Shown here piece by piece: positions 27,503-36,492 of a stretch of DNA of 64,000 bases. The translations under genes and the position numbers were made by a program. The notes under the pieces are model-generated. The model was not told the DNA's origin. It made no database searches and worked only from the letters and a program-made list of their open reading frames with translations. The DNA comes from Vitreoscilla stercoraria DSM 513 (GTDB lineage Bacteria; Pseudomonadota; Gammaproteobacteria; Burkholderiales; Neisseriaceae): contig NZ_KB908020.1 of NCBI RefSeq assembly GCF_000382305.1, forward strand, positions 124,001 to 188,000. The letters run 5' to 3'. How positions within the stretch are numbered: position 1 is the first letter of the stretch; the number at the start of each line of letters is the position of its first letter.

Positions 27503-29056
27503 ATGAATCATCCCATTGGCAGTTCTGATATTCATATTATTGAATCGTTTATTCAACAAGGTAGTTTCCAAGAGGCTTTGCAACAATGCCAACAAGCATT
27601 AGTTAAAGTAGAAGCGTCTTTAATCTATTCAGATTTATGTCAATATTATATACAGTTGATAGGCCAATTGATTGATATTGGCATTTATTTACAATGCCCT
27701 CAAACCATAGAACAAGCCATCTTACTTTTACAAATGAATCAGGATGAATTTTTAGCGTATTCAAAAGGTACTTATTATTATTTTTTAGCGAATGCCAAAT
27801 TTGATTTGGTGAAGTTAGAAAATCGAGGTGAAAGTATTGGTATGACAAACATACACCAATACAATGAAATCAAAAATTTGTATTGGCAAGCAGCTGTTAG
27901 CATTGGTGCTAATACGGAACCATTTTTATTTGCTCAAAATACCATTAATTTGGCCAATCTTCTAAAACAACAATACCGTTTTTCAGAAGCAATGAGATTT
28001 TATGATACTCATATTAATCAAACTGCCATTTGGATTGAAGCTTGTATGGGGCGTGCCATGTGCCTTGAAAGCATTGCTAAATTTTGGCAGCACGGTACAG
28101 ACAAATTGGTGTATGAGGTTATCAAAAATTATGAGCAAATTTATCATTCAAAACAAAGACCAGAATGGTCTGAATATAAAGACAATCTTTTAAGTCAAAT
28201 TACATGGTTAAAAAAACAAATATCTTTTGATGAAGTTGAGGCGCAGATTGAGCAAGATAAAGCCGATTTTGAGCAAATGACACCGTTTCGTCAGTGGTGT
28301 TTGAAACAAAACCTGACTTTAAACGTTCATGCTTTGTATTGTTCTTGCGTGGCAACAGAGCGTGATAATTTGATGATTGTGTCAAACAATCCTATAGCAA
28401 GATTTGATATTTTAAAATTTGAACAATATTTGAATCGGATTAAATCTGAGTTTTCATTGATGCGTGTTTTGTATTATGAGGCTGTGCATGATGAATCAAA
28501 ACAACATGATTTTGAAACGGGTTTCACGAGTTTGCCTGAGGCAGAAGTGATTAATTTAAATGTAGAAAAATTACGAACCTGTTTTCGTTTGAATTTTTCC
28601 ATTTTAGACAAATTGGCCATCATTCTTTGTCGTTATTTTGATTTGAAAGTATCAAACAAGACTTATTTTACAACTTTTTGGGATGGCAATAGAGACATTC
28701 TTGAATCTAAAGACAATTTTGCTTTGATTGCGCTGCGCAGCATCATTAATGATTTATCCAACCAAGAAAAGGGACAATTTCACTTTTACAAAAAGTGGCG
28801 TAATAAATTAGAGCACGATTTGTTATTTTTGACCGAGAATGGAGGATATGCGCCTAACAGCATTTATTTTGACACGGATGCTATTTGGGTTAAGTTAAAT
28901 GAATTTGAAGAAAATTTGTTAAATTTGATGCAATTAACGCGCTCAGCAATTTTCTCAACAGTTTTTGCCATAAGTGAGGATTTACGACAAAGAGCTCTTA
29001 ATCATAGTGATGAAAATTTGCAGGAAGTGAAGATTTATTTGAAGCCATATGATTGA
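27503..29056 (+). CDS. Helical-repeat protein with C-terminal HEPN (LA2681-like) domain, putative RNase
   Basis: The product has 517 residues. The N-terminal 270 residues are all helical with TPR-like periodicity (GSFQEALQQCQQALVK, RFSEAMRFYDTHI). The C-terminal part (about 290-500) resembles the LA2681-like HEPN family. It contains LRTCFRLNFSILDKLAIIL and the HEPN catalytic motif R-x4-H in KWRNKLEHDLLFL (Arg433, Asn434, His438). HEPN proteins with this motif are usually metal-independent RNases of toxin or defence systems; RNase activity here is inference. Codon use is visibly more AT-rich than in neighbours (TTA, AAA, ATT). No antitoxin or nucleotidyltransferase partner adjoins it. It is bracketed by reversed-order repeat pairs. 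Confidence 0.7.
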   Translation: MNHPIGSSDIHIIESFIQQGSFQEALQQCQQALVKVEASLIYSDLCQYYIQLIGQLIDIGIYLQCPQTIEQAILLLQMNQDEFLAYSKGTYYYFLANAKFDLVKLENRGESIGMTNIHQYNEIKNLYWQAAVSIGANTEPFLFAQNTINLANLLKQQYRFSEAMRFYDTHINQTAIWIEACMGRAMCLESIAKFWQHGTDKLVYEVIKNYEQIYHSKQRPEWSEYKDNLLSQITWLKKQISFDEVEAQIEQDKADFEQMTPFRQWCLKQNLTLNVHALYCSCVATERDNLMIVSNNPIARFDILKFEQYLNRIKSEFSLMRVLYYEAVHDESKQHDFETGFTSLPEAEVINLNVEKLRTCFRLNFSILDKLAIILCRYFDLKVSNKTYFTTFWDGNRDILESKDNFALIALRSIINDLSNQEKGQFHFYKKWRNKLEHDLLFLTENGGYAPNSIYFDTDAIWVKLNEFEENLLNLMQLTRSAIFSTVFAISEDLRQRALNHSDENLQEVKIYLKPYD

Positions 29057-29061
29057 TTATG

Positions 29062-29108
29062 AATGTTTACAGGACGCTTATTTCAGTCACAAGCGTCCTG
29101 TAAACATT
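29062..29108. repeat. 18-bp DUS-like inverted pair in reversed order, downstream of the HEPN gene
   Basis: AATGTTTACAGGACGCTT (29062-29079), 11-base loop, complement at 29091-29108. It lies between the convergent HEPN and YdhR-like genes. The reversed half-site order matches the pair at 27444. Confidence 0.85.
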
Positions 29109-29138
29109 TTATTTCTCACATTCAAAGCTCTTAAATCA

Positions 29139-29441
29139 TCAAGCCAATGAAAAACCATTGATGGCTGACAGCGCTTCATTGACTGTGAACACTTTGCTGC
29201 GTATGTCTTGAATGCCAAACGACTGTAAACGCGCGGTGTGTTTGTCCAAATATTGGCGCGCCAAAGCTTCATCGTTGAACAAATAAATCCCGCCTGCTGT
29301 GTGTTCTTCTTCGTTTTCAGTCCAAATTTTCCAAATCAAACCCGCTTCTTGCTGAATGTCTTGCGCCAAAGCCGTGAATGCTTCGGTCATTTGTGTGCCA
29401 AAAGGGCCGCTGCTTGGAAAGTCTATTTGCAGTACAATCAT
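29139..29441 (-). CDS. YdhR-like putative monooxygenase (ferredoxin-like fold)
   Basis: The product is 100 residues, the normal size for the YdhR family. Sequence blocks fit: MIVLQIDFPSSGPFG, GLIWKIWTENEEEHTAGGIYLF and YLDKHTARLQSFGI. Members adopt a dimeric alpha-beta barrel like that of ActVA-Orf6-type monooxygenases, but a physiological reaction is not established. AAAGGA precedes the ATG. It is divergent from the SotB-like exporter 70 bp away, so the two may share a regulatory region. Confidence 0.8.
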   Translation of the reverse strand: MIVLQIDFPSSGPFGTQMTEAFTALAQDIQQEAGLIWKIWTENEEEHTAGGIYLFNDEALARQYLDKHTARLQSFGIQDIRSKVFTVNEALSAINGFSLA

Positions 29442-29510
29442 GGTTTATTCCTTTGAAAAGATGTCTGACCACATTTTCATATGTGGTGTTGCGGCATATT
29501 GTAAATCATC

Positions 29511-30713
29511 ATGGCTTTATTCTCGCGGGCGCAACAGCGTCCTGAACATTCTTGGTTGGCGGTGGTGGCTTTGTCCATTGCCGCTTTTATCTTTAACACC
29601 ACCGAATTTGTCCCTGTGGGCTTGTTGCCCAATATTGCAGCCAGTTTTGACATGCAAGTGGCGCATACAGGTTTGATTATGACAGTGTATGCGTGGGCGG
29701 TGACGTTGTTTTCGTTGCCATTTACGATGATGACGGCACGCTTTGAGCGGCGCGGTTTGCTCGCTTGTTTGTTTGTGTTGTTTATTTTGAGCCATGTTTT
29801 GGCGGCTTTTGCTTGGAGTTTTGAAGCGCTGTTGGTGGCACGATTGGGCATTGCGGGTGCGCATGCGGTGTTTTGGGCCATCACCATTCCGATGGCAGTG
29901 CGTTTGGCGCCTGAGGGCAAACGTGCCAAGGCTTTGAGTTTCATCATCACAGGCTCGTCTTTGGCGACGGTGTTGGGCGTGCCACTGGGCACGATTTTGG
30001 GGCAAGCGGTTGGTTGGCGCACCACGTTTGGCGTGATAGGCGTGTTGGCTTTGTGCATTTTGTTGCTTTTGTTATCGGTATTGCCACGCATTCCAAGCAC
30101 GGTTTCAGGCAGCATCAAAGTGTTGCCAAGCTTGCTCAAACGCCCGCAATTGTTGTATGTCTACGCCACGCTCGCTTTGGTCATTGGCGCACACTTTACT
30201 GCTTATACTTATATCACGCCGTTTTTGGGCGAAGTGGGCGGCTTGGGTGAAACGGCGATTGTGGCGACTTTGTTTGTCATTGGCATGGAGGGAATTGTGG
30301 GCGGCATCATTTTTGCACGCACATCGGATGCACATCCAACACGTTTGCTCATCATGCCGATGGCGGTATTGTTGCTGTGTTTGTTATTGCTGCACACGCT
30401 CAGTTTGAATTTGGTGGGCATGCTCACTTTGGCTTTGGCTTGGGGTGTGGCGATCACGATTTTGGCGATGGTGTTGCAAAACAAAGTGTTGGAAGTGGCA
30501 TCGGATGCATCCGATATTGGCATTGCGATGTTCTCGGGCGTTTACAATTTGGGCATCGGTGGCGGCGCTTTGATAGGCGGACAAGTCATCATGCATTTGG
30601 GCTTGCCTATGGTGGGTTATGTGGGCAGTGTATTGGCGGTATTGGCTTTGTTGTTGTTTTGTGTGTTGGGACGCAAATTGTGGCTTAAACCCGTACGCAA
30701 ACCGCTTGTTTAA
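29511..30713 (+). CDS. MFS sugar/drug efflux transporter, SotB-like
   Basis: The product has 400 residues and 12 membrane helices. The N-terminal signature IAAFIFNTTEFVPVGLLPNIAASFDM is characteristic of the SotB/YdeA group, which exports arabinose, IPTG and other sugars; TPMTARF-like loop 2-3 (TMMTARFERRG) and GIAGAHAVFWAITIPMAVRL also fit. The substrate here is unknown. No ribosome site is seen before the ATG at 29511, though the N-terminus aligns well from there. A single GCGTCCTGAA lies within the first codons (29537-29546). A reversed-order repeat pair follows the stop. Confidence 0.85.
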   Translation: MALFSRAQQRPEHSWLAVVALSIAAFIFNTTEFVPVGLLPNIAASFDMQVAHTGLIMTVYAWAVTLFSLPFTMMTARFERRGLLACLFVLFILSHVLAAFAWSFEALLVARLGIAGAHAVFWAITIPMAVRLAPEGKRAKALSFIITGSSLATVLGVPLGTILGQAVGWRTTFGVIGVLALCILLLLLSVLPRIPSTVSGSIKVLPSLLKRPQLLYVYATLALVIGAHFTAYTYITPFLGEVGGLGETAIVATLFVIGMEGIVGGIIFARTSDAHPTRLLIMPMAVLLLCLLLLHTLSLNLVGMLTLALAWGVAITILAMVLQNKVLEVASDASDIGIAMFSGVYNLGIGGGALIGGQVIMHLGLPMVGYVGSVLAVLALLLFCVLGRKLWLKPVRKPLV

Positions 30714-30728
30714 TCGGCATACCAGTTT

Positions 30729-30753
30729 ACAGGACGCTTAAAAAGCGTCCTGT
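30729..30753. repeat. DUS-like inverted pair in reversed order after the SotB-like gene
   Basis: ACAGGACGCTT (30729-30739), AAA, AAGCGTCCTGT (30743-30753), followed by TTTTG. It is placed between convergent genes and is probably a terminator for the exporter. Confidence 0.8.
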
Positions 30754-30768
30754 TTTGATTGGGGAGGG

Positions 30769-31575
30769 TCAAGAAGTACCGCGTTTTTTATTGGGCAAAG
30801 ATTGTTTGAATTGGCTCGGGGATACACCCGTCATTTGCTTGAATTGGCGCGTGAAGGCGCTGTGATCGGTATAGCCGCATGCTTGGGCGATGTCGGCAAT
30901 GGCGTGTTCGTTTTGCAGCAATTGTATGGCTTGCTCGAGGCGAATTTTTTGTATCAATTGCTTGGGTGTCATGTGGAAATTTTTTTTCAAGCGCCGTTCT
31001 AGCTGTGACACGCTCATATTGACCAATTGTGCCAAGGTTTGAATGCGCAATTCTTCGCTTAAATGTTCGCGTATGTATTGCTCAATTTTACCCAAACGCA
31101 AGTTGGTTTTGGTTTCGTTCAACTCATTGGAAGCCAAATCCACCGACATGCCCATCAAACCAATGATGCGGTTTTGAGTGTCAAAAATAGGGTATTTGTA
31201 AGTCAAACACCAACCCAAATCGCCGTTGTGATGCACATGCAACTCTAATTTTTCGGTGATGCGTATGCCTTCTTGCAAGACTTGGCGGTCTTGTTCCAAA
31301 TACGATTTGCCATGGTTAATAACAAAAGTTTCGACACAAGTCAGACCCAAAATAGTCGTGGTTTGGGCATGTCCTAGGCGTTGTACTAAACTTTGGTTGA
31401 CCAAAACATAACGCGCTTCGGTGTCTTTGATAAAAAAGACCACGCGGTCTAAGGCGTTGATTAAAGGCAAAACCATATACAAGTGTTTGAGTAAATCCTC
31501 AAGGCTTTCAGGTCGTGCTTGTAGCCATTGCTGTCCCCATGCTTGCCAATCGATTCGGTCATGCTCATTGCTCAT
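30769..31575 (-). CDS. AraC-family regulator with PAS-like sensor domain, probable hydroxyproline regulator
   Basis: The product is 268 residues from the ATG at 31575, chosen because AAGG precedes it and it leaves a 138-bp promoter region; a longer reading would almost touch the divergent gene. A PAS-like domain lies at about residues 35-150 (DRVVFFIKDTEARYVLVNQSLVQRL, IIGLMGMSVDL). The C-terminal 100 residues form the AraC double helix-turn-helix (LAQLVNMSVSQLERRLKKNF, IADIAQACGYTDHSAFTRQFK). It is divergent from the hydroxyproline operon, which is the natural target (inference). Regulators of this PAS-AraC layout often accompany proline racemase-like genes. Confidence 0.85.
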   Translation of the reverse strand: MSNEHDRIDWQAWGQQWLQARPESLEDLLKHLYMVLPLINALDRVVFFIKDTEARYVLVNQSLVQRLGHAQTTTILGLTCVETFVINHGKSYLEQDRQVLQEGIRITEKLELHVHHNGDLGWCLTYKYPIFDTQNRIIGLMGMSVDLASNELNETKTNLRLGKIEQYIREHLSEELRIQTLAQLVNMSVSQLERRLKKNFHMTPKQLIQKIRLEQAIQLLQNEHAIADIAQACGYTDHSAFTRQFKQMTGVSPSQFKQSLPNKKRGTS

Positions 31576-31713
31576 TGTGTCATCTGCCTTATCGTGATGG
31601 AAAATCATAGCATAGCCCATTATGCGCTTTTCGGCAGCAATTTGCCCAAACTCATCAAGACATGACTGCTTTATTACGGCAATCTTATGCAAAATTAATA
31701 GGACTAAAACACC
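31576..31713. promoter_or_regulatory. Divergent promoter region of the hydroxyproline cluster
   Basis: 138 bp between the regulator and epimerase starts. It must hold both promoters and the regulator's site. No operator palindrome was convincingly recognised. Confidence 0.4.
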
Positions 31714-32661
31714 ATGTCAGACCGTTACCAACGCATCCACATCATCGACTCACACACCGGCGGCGAACCAACCCGCATGGTATACGCAGGCTTTCCTGAT
31801 TTGGGAAATGGTTCTATGGCCGAGCGTTTGGATGTTTTGAAAAATCAGCATGACGATTATCGCAAAGCCGTTTTGTTAGAGCCGCGTGGTAATGATGTGT
31901 TGGTGGGTGCTTTATTGTGTGAGCCTGTGAATCCCGATGCTTGTGCGGGCGTGATTTTTTTCAATAACGCAGGCTATTTGAACATGTGCGGTCACGGTAC
32001 CATCGGTTTGATGGCGTCGCTCGCGTACCAAGGCAAAATTCAAGCAGGCGTGCATTTGGTGGAAACGCCAGTAGGTGATGTGACGTGTACCTTGCATGAA
32101 GATGGCTCGGTGAGCATCGACAACGTACCTGCTTATCGCCATCAAAAAGATGTGGCGGTCGAAGTAGAAGGTTTGGGTACGGTTGTTGGCGACATTGCGT
32201 GGGGCGGCAATTGGTTTTTCTTGGTCAACCAACATTTTGTTGACATCAATTTGGAAAATGAACCTCAATTGACTGACATTACAGGCCGCATACGCCAAGC
32301 TTTGATTGCACAAAATATCACAGGCGCGAATGAAGGCGACATTGATCACATTGAGTTGTTCCAAAATTGTGATTTTGCCGACAGCCAAAGTTTTGTCTTG
32401 TGTCCTGGTATGCAATACGACCGCTCGCCTTGCGGCACAGGCACCAGCGCCAAATTGGCGTGTTTGGCAGCAGATGGCAAACTGGCAGAAGGGGTTTTAT
32501 GGACGCAAGCAAGTGTCGTTGGCAGCACATTTACCGCTTCATATCGCCGCTTGGATGAACAACACATCATCCCAACCATTCGCGGTACTGCGTATGTTTG
32601 CGCTGAAACCGTTGCGATTATTGATGAGCAAGACCCATTTGCTTGGGGCATCAGTGTATGA
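31714..32661 (+). CDS. 4-hydroxyproline 2-epimerase (proline racemase family)
   Basis: The product has 315 residues. Both catalytic cysteines of the epimerase type are present: Cys92 in [10 protein letters not shown] and Cys240 in [11 protein letters not shown]. Trans-3-hydroxyproline dehydratases of the same family have Thr or Ser at the first site, so this is an epimerase or racemase. [13 protein letters not shown] is the N-terminal signature. It converts trans-4-hydroxy-L-proline to cis-4-hydroxy-D-proline, the first step of the pathway encoded by the next three genes. The stop overlaps the start of the dehydrogenase (ATGA). Confidence 0.92.
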   Translation: MSDRYQRIHIIDSHTGGEPTRMVYAGFPDLGNGSMAERLDVLKNQHDDYRKAVLLEPRGNDVLVGALLCEPVNPDACAGVIFFNNAGYLNMCGHGTIGLMASLAYQGKIQAGVHLVETPVGDVTCTLHEDGSVSIDNVPAYRHQKDVAVEVEGLGTVVGDIAWGGNWFFLVNQHFVDINLENEPQLTDITGRIRQALIAQNITGANEGDIDHIELFQNCDFADSQSFVLCPGMQYDRSPCGTGTSAKLACLAADGKLAEGVLWTQASVVGSTFTASYRRLDEQHIIPTIRGTAYVCAETVAIIDEQDPFAWGISV

Positions 32662-33896
32662 AACCGACTGTGGTTGTCGTCGGTGGTGGCATCATCGGTT
32701 TGAGTATTGCCGCGCGTTTGCAACGAGATGGCATGAGCGTGACGCTGATGGATGCCAAGAAAATAGGTTCGGGCGCGTCTTTTGGCAATGCCGGGCACTT
32801 GGCGACTGAACAAGTGTATCCCGTTGCAGACCCGTCTATTTTCAAGCATTTGCCGAAAATGTTGCTCGATCCATTGGGACCTTTGCGTGTGGATTGGCGT
32901 TATTTGCCGAAATTATTGCCATGGATGAGCCGTTTGGTGCTCAACATGCGGCCTGAAAACTTTTTGCAAATTCATGAAACCATCAAGCGCATGAACAGCG
33001 TCAGTTTGGCTGCTTGGAGCGAGATGGTACAAGATTTTGGTTTGCAAAAATGGGTGCACGTCAATGGTTCTTTGCTCGTGTGTGAGCAAGAAAAAACCGC
33101 TGCCGCTTTGCAAGAACATGGTCAAAAATTGAATGCTTTGGGTGTGCAAAACCAATATTTGCATGCCAATGCTTTACAGGACGCTGCACCTGCATTGGCC
33201 AACAATCAAATCGGTGGCTTGTTGTTTCCACAAACAGGACATGTCAGCGATTTGTCAGCAATGATGGTGGCGTTGAAAGAGGCATTTTTGGCAGATGGCG
33301 GACAAGTGATGGAAGATTGCGAAGTCATCGACATCCAGCCTATTTCGCCGACCCAAACACAGATTGTCAGTGCACAAAAAACCTTTGAAGCCCAAAAAGT
33401 GGTGATTGCAATGGGTGCACATGCCAAAGATTTGGTGAAAAAAATCACGGGCGTGAACGTGCCATTGGACACTGAGCGCGGTTATCACTACATGTTGCCG
33501 CAAGAAAAAAACCGTTTGAGCATTCCCATTTCCAGTGCCGATCGACGTTTCATCATGACACCGATGGACACAGGTTTGCGTTTGGCCGGCACGATTGAAT
33601 ACGCAGGTTTACAGGCCGCTCCGAATATGGAACGCGCACGCAAATTGTTGCAATTGGCCAATCCGATGCTCAAAACCACATTGAATGCCCAAGATGCGAC
33701 TGAATGGATGGGCTTCAGACCGACTATTGTGGATTCTTTGCCTGTGATTGATCGTTTTGGCAGCGTCTTTTTGGCGTTTGGACACCAACATTTGGGCTTG
33801 ACTCATGCGGCCATCACCGCGCAATTGATGCAAAATTTGATGCAAGCTCAAAAGCCGATTTTGGATTTGCATCCTTACCGTTTGAATCGTTTTTAA
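32658..33896 (+). CDS. FAD-dependent D-hydroxyproline dehydrogenase (DadA-like)
   Basis: The product is about 412 residues starting [19 protein letters not shown], the Rossmann FAD motif. The start at 32658 makes the four-base overlap ATGA with the epimerase; an ATG five codons earlier is less likely. Other DAO-family blocks are [31 protein letters not shown] and [17 protein letters not shown]. By context it oxidises cis-4-hydroxy-D-proline to 1-pyrroline-4-hydroxy-2-carboxylate, passing electrons to the respiratory chain rather than O2 (inference from single-subunit relatives). One repeat TTTACAGGACGC (33173) and one sister repeat TTTACAGGCCGCT (33608) lie in the gene. Confidence 0.9.
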   Translation: MKPTVVVVGGGIIGLSIAARLQRDGMSVTLMDAKKIGSGASFGNAGHLATEQVYPVADPSIFKHLPKMLLDPLGPLRVDWRYLPKLLPWMSRLVLNMRPENFLQIHETIKRMNSVSLAAWSEMVQDFGLQKWVHVNGSLLVCEQEKTAAALQEHGQKLNALGVQNQYLHANALQDAAPALANNQIGGLLFPQTGHVSDLSAMMVALKEAFLADGGQVMEDCEVIDIQPISPTQTQIVSAQKTFEAQKVVIAMGAHAKDLVKKITGVNVPLDTERGYHYMLPQEKNRLSIPISSADRRFIMTPMDTGLRLAGTIEYAGLQAAPNMERARKLLQLANPMLKTTLNAQDATEWMGFRPTIVDSLPVIDRFGSVFLAFGHQHLGLTHAAITAQLMQNLMQAQKPILDLHPYRLNRF

Positions 33897-33932
33897 AAGC
33901 AACACACATTGAAAAGTAAAAAGGAAAGCAAG

Positions 33933-34802
33933 ATGAGTATTCGTGGAATTTATGTGCCGATGGTGACACCGTTTGATGCAAACAACCAAATTGATGTGGC
34001 TACTTTGAAAACCTTGACCCAAACCTTGATTGATGCGGGCGTGCATGGTTTGGTGGTGTGCGGTACGACAGGCGAATATTACACATTCAGCGATGAAGAG
34101 CGCGAATTGGTGTTGTCAACCGTGGCTGAAATTGCCAAAGGCAAAGTGGCGTTGATGGCGGGCGTGAACGATTTGTCGACCGAAGGTTCAGCCAAAAAAG
34201 CCCAACGTGCGCAAGAGTTGGGGTACGAAAGCTTGATGTTGGCGCCACCGCCATACAGCTTACCTAGCCAAGAAGGCGTGATTGCCCACTTCAATCAAGT
34301 CGCAGAAACAACGGATTTGCCGATTGTGATGTACAACTTTCCAGCGCGTACAGGCATCAGCATTGATTTTGAAACGGTTGAGCAGTTGGCCAAACACCCG
34401 AAAATTGTCGGCATCAAAGAAAGCAGTGGCGACTTTAGCCGCGCGTTGAGCATGTTGCAAGCGAACTGGGATGATTTTACCGTGGTGTGCGGTTGTGACG
34501 ACCAACCTGTGGATTATTTCTTCTGGGGCGCAGGTGCATGGATTGCCGGTGCGGCGAACGTGTTCCCTGCTGAACAAGTGGCGATTTACAACGCCACTCA
34601 AGCCGGTAACTGGGATGAGGCGAAAAAGTTGATGAGCCAAATTTACCCTGTGATTCATTCTATGGAGTCTGGCGACTACAACCAAAAAGCGAAATTGGGC
34701 TGTGTCAAAGGCACGATTGCGGTTGGTGGTGTGCGCACGCCGTTGGCAAACTTGGGCGAAGCTGATAAAACTGAGTTTTTAAACTTATTGGCGCAAGCTT
34801 AA
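33933..34802 (+). CDS. DapA-family 1-pyrroline-4-hydroxy-2-carboxylate deaminase
   Basis: The product is about 289 residues from the ATG at 33933, preceded by AAGGAAAGCAAG. It belongs to the DHDPS/NAL superfamily of (beta/alpha)8 aldolases: GTTGEYYTFSDEER, YNFPARTGI with the catalytic Tyr, and IVGIKESSGDF with the Schiff-base Lys. In hydroxyproline clusters this homologue deaminates pyrroline-4-hydroxy-2-carboxylate to 2-oxoglutarate semialdehyde. It is not likely to be lysine-biosynthetic DapA because it lies between the dehydrogenase and the aldehyde dehydrogenase. Confidence 0.9.
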   Translation: MSIRGIYVPMVTPFDANNQIDVATLKTLTQTLIDAGVHGLVVCGTTGEYYTFSDEERELVLSTVAEIAKGKVALMAGVNDLSTEGSAKKAQRAQELGYESLMLAPPPYSLPSQEGVIAHFNQVAETTDLPIVMYNFPARTGISIDFETVEQLAKHPKIVGIKESSGDFSRALSMLQANWDDFTVVCGCDDQPVDYFFWGAGAWIAGAANVFPAEQVAIYNATQAGNWDEAKKLMSQIYPVIHSMESGDYNQKAKLGCVKGTIAVGGVRTPLANLGEADKTEFLNLLAQA

Positions 34803-34812
34803 GGAGCCATAC

Positions 34813-36306
34813 ATGAGCGAAACTCAAAATGCCATTCAAACTGTGTTTGATCAAGCGCAAGCAGGACAATTGTGGGCAGGCCATTGGATTGATGGACATA
34901 CATCAAGCGGCCTGAAACTGGAGAACCGCACCCCGATTGACAATTCTGTCATTGGTTACATTGCTGATGGTGAAGCGGCAGATGTGGATGCGGCTGTCAC
35001 AGTGGCGCGTGCGACGTTTGAAAACGGCGAATGGTCAGATTTATCGCCTGCCGAGCGCAAAGCGGTGATGTTGCGTTGGGCGGATTTGATGCAAGAGAAC
35101 ATCGAAGAATTGGCGGCACTCGATTGTATCGATGCGGGCAAGCCGATTACCGAATGTTTGAATACCGATTTGCCAGAGACGATTGAAACATTTTATTGGT
35201 ACGCAGAAGCGGTTGATAAGGTCTTCGGTAAAGTCGCGCCTACAGGCAAAGATGCTTTGGGTTTGGTGATAGAAGAAGCCATTGGTGTGGTGGGTGTGGT
35301 GTTGCCATGGAATTTCCCTGCACAAATGTTTGCGTGGAAAGTGGCGCCTGCTTTGGTAACGGGCAATTCGGTGATTGTGAAACCGGCTGAATTGACATCG
35401 TTATCGGCTTACCGTTTGGTAGAGTTGGCATACGAAGCGGGCGTGCCTAAAGGCGCTTTGAGCTTGGTGTGTGGCTTGGGTGAAAAAGTGGGTGAGGCTT
35501 TGGGTCGCCATGCTGATGTAGACATGGTGTCTTTTACAGGTTCTACTGAAGTGGGTCGTTATTTCTTGAAATATTCTGCCGAAAGCAATTTGAAAGAAAT
35601 TGTGCTGGAGCTCGGTGGCAAGAGTCCACAAGTGGTGTTTGCCGATGCCGATTTGGACGCAGCAGTGCCACACATCTTGAATGCAGCGTTTTGGAATATG
35701 TCTGAAAACTGTTCTTGTGGCTCGCGTTTGATTGTACAGGCCGCTGTAAAAGAGGCTTTGCTTGAGAAATTGAAAACAGATTTGGCTGCTTGGAAATTGG
35801 GCGATCCACGTGATGAGAGCGTGGTTATTGGCCCTATGGTGGAAGAGGCGCATTTTAATAAAGTCAAAAGTTTCATTGAAACGACCTTGCAAGAAGGTGG
35901 CGTGGTTGTGCATGGCGGCAAAATCCACAGCGATGTGGGCAGTGGTTGGTATGTGGAACCAACGATTTTTGACAATGTCACTTCTGACATGACTTTGTTC
36001 CAACAAGAAGTTTTCGGTCCTATTTTGGCAGTGACCACATTTGAAACCGAACAAGAAGCGATTGCTTTGGCCAACAAGACCGCTTACGGTTTGGCAGCTT
36101 CTATGTATACCGAAAGTATTAAAACTGCTCATCGTGTGAGCCGCGCCATTCGTGCAGGTACGGTATCGATTAATGGTTTTTCTGAAGGCGATATCACCAC
36201 ACCTTTTGGCGGTTTTAAACAATCTGGTTTCGGTGGTCGTGATAAAGGATTGGAAGCTTTACAACAATATGTACAAACGAAAACAATCTGGTATGTACAA
36301 GACTGA
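34813..36306 (+). CDS. Aldehyde dehydrogenase, probable 2-oxoglutarate semialdehyde dehydrogenase
   Basis: The product has 497 residues. ALDH landmarks are LPWNFPAQMFAWKVAPAL, VKPAELTSLSA, FTGSTEVGR, LELGGKSPQVVF with the catalytic Glu, and the nucleophile Cys300 in SENCSCGSR. Sequence style resembles PuuC-type gamma-glutamyl-aminobutyraldehyde dehydrogenases, so it might also serve the putrescine pathway at the start of the window. Its place as the last gene of the hydroxyproline operon makes 2-oxoglutarate semialdehyde the likelier substrate, giving 2-oxoglutarate. AAGGAG lies before the ATG, 11 bp after the deaminase stop. Confidence 0.88.
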   Translation: MSETQNAIQTVFDQAQAGQLWAGHWIDGHTSSGLKLENRTPIDNSVIGYIADGEAADVDAAVTVARATFENGEWSDLSPAERKAVMLRWADLMQENIEELAALDCIDAGKPITECLNTDLPETIETFYWYAEAVDKVFGKVAPTGKDALGLVIEEAIGVVGVVLPWNFPAQMFAWKVAPALVTGNSVIVKPAELTSLSAYRLVELAYEAGVPKGALSLVCGLGEKVGEALGRHADVDMVSFTGSTEVGRYFLKYSAESNLKEIVLELGGKSPQVVFADADLDAAVPHILNAAFWNMSENCSCGSRLIVQAAVKEALLEKLKTDLAAWKLGDPRDESVVIGPMVEEAHFNKVKSFIETTLQEGGVVVHGGKIHSDVGSGWYVEPTIFDNVTSDMTLFQQEVFGPILAVTTFETEQEAIALANKTAYGLAASMYTESIKTAHRVSRAIRAGTVSINGFSEGDITTPFGGFKQSGFGGRDKGLEALQQYVQTKTIWYVQD

Positions 36307-36492
36307 CATCTTTATGTCATAAATAGCAGTATGAGGTAGTCAGTAGTCAGCAATATGAGTCAGTAGCATCCTGTGCCAGTTGCGCCATAACAATATGATA
36401 GTGGCTGGCACACAGAAGTTGAGCATCATCACAGGTCGGATACAAAAAAACGGCAATACAGATAAGCAACTCAATTGAACAAAGGATAAGTT

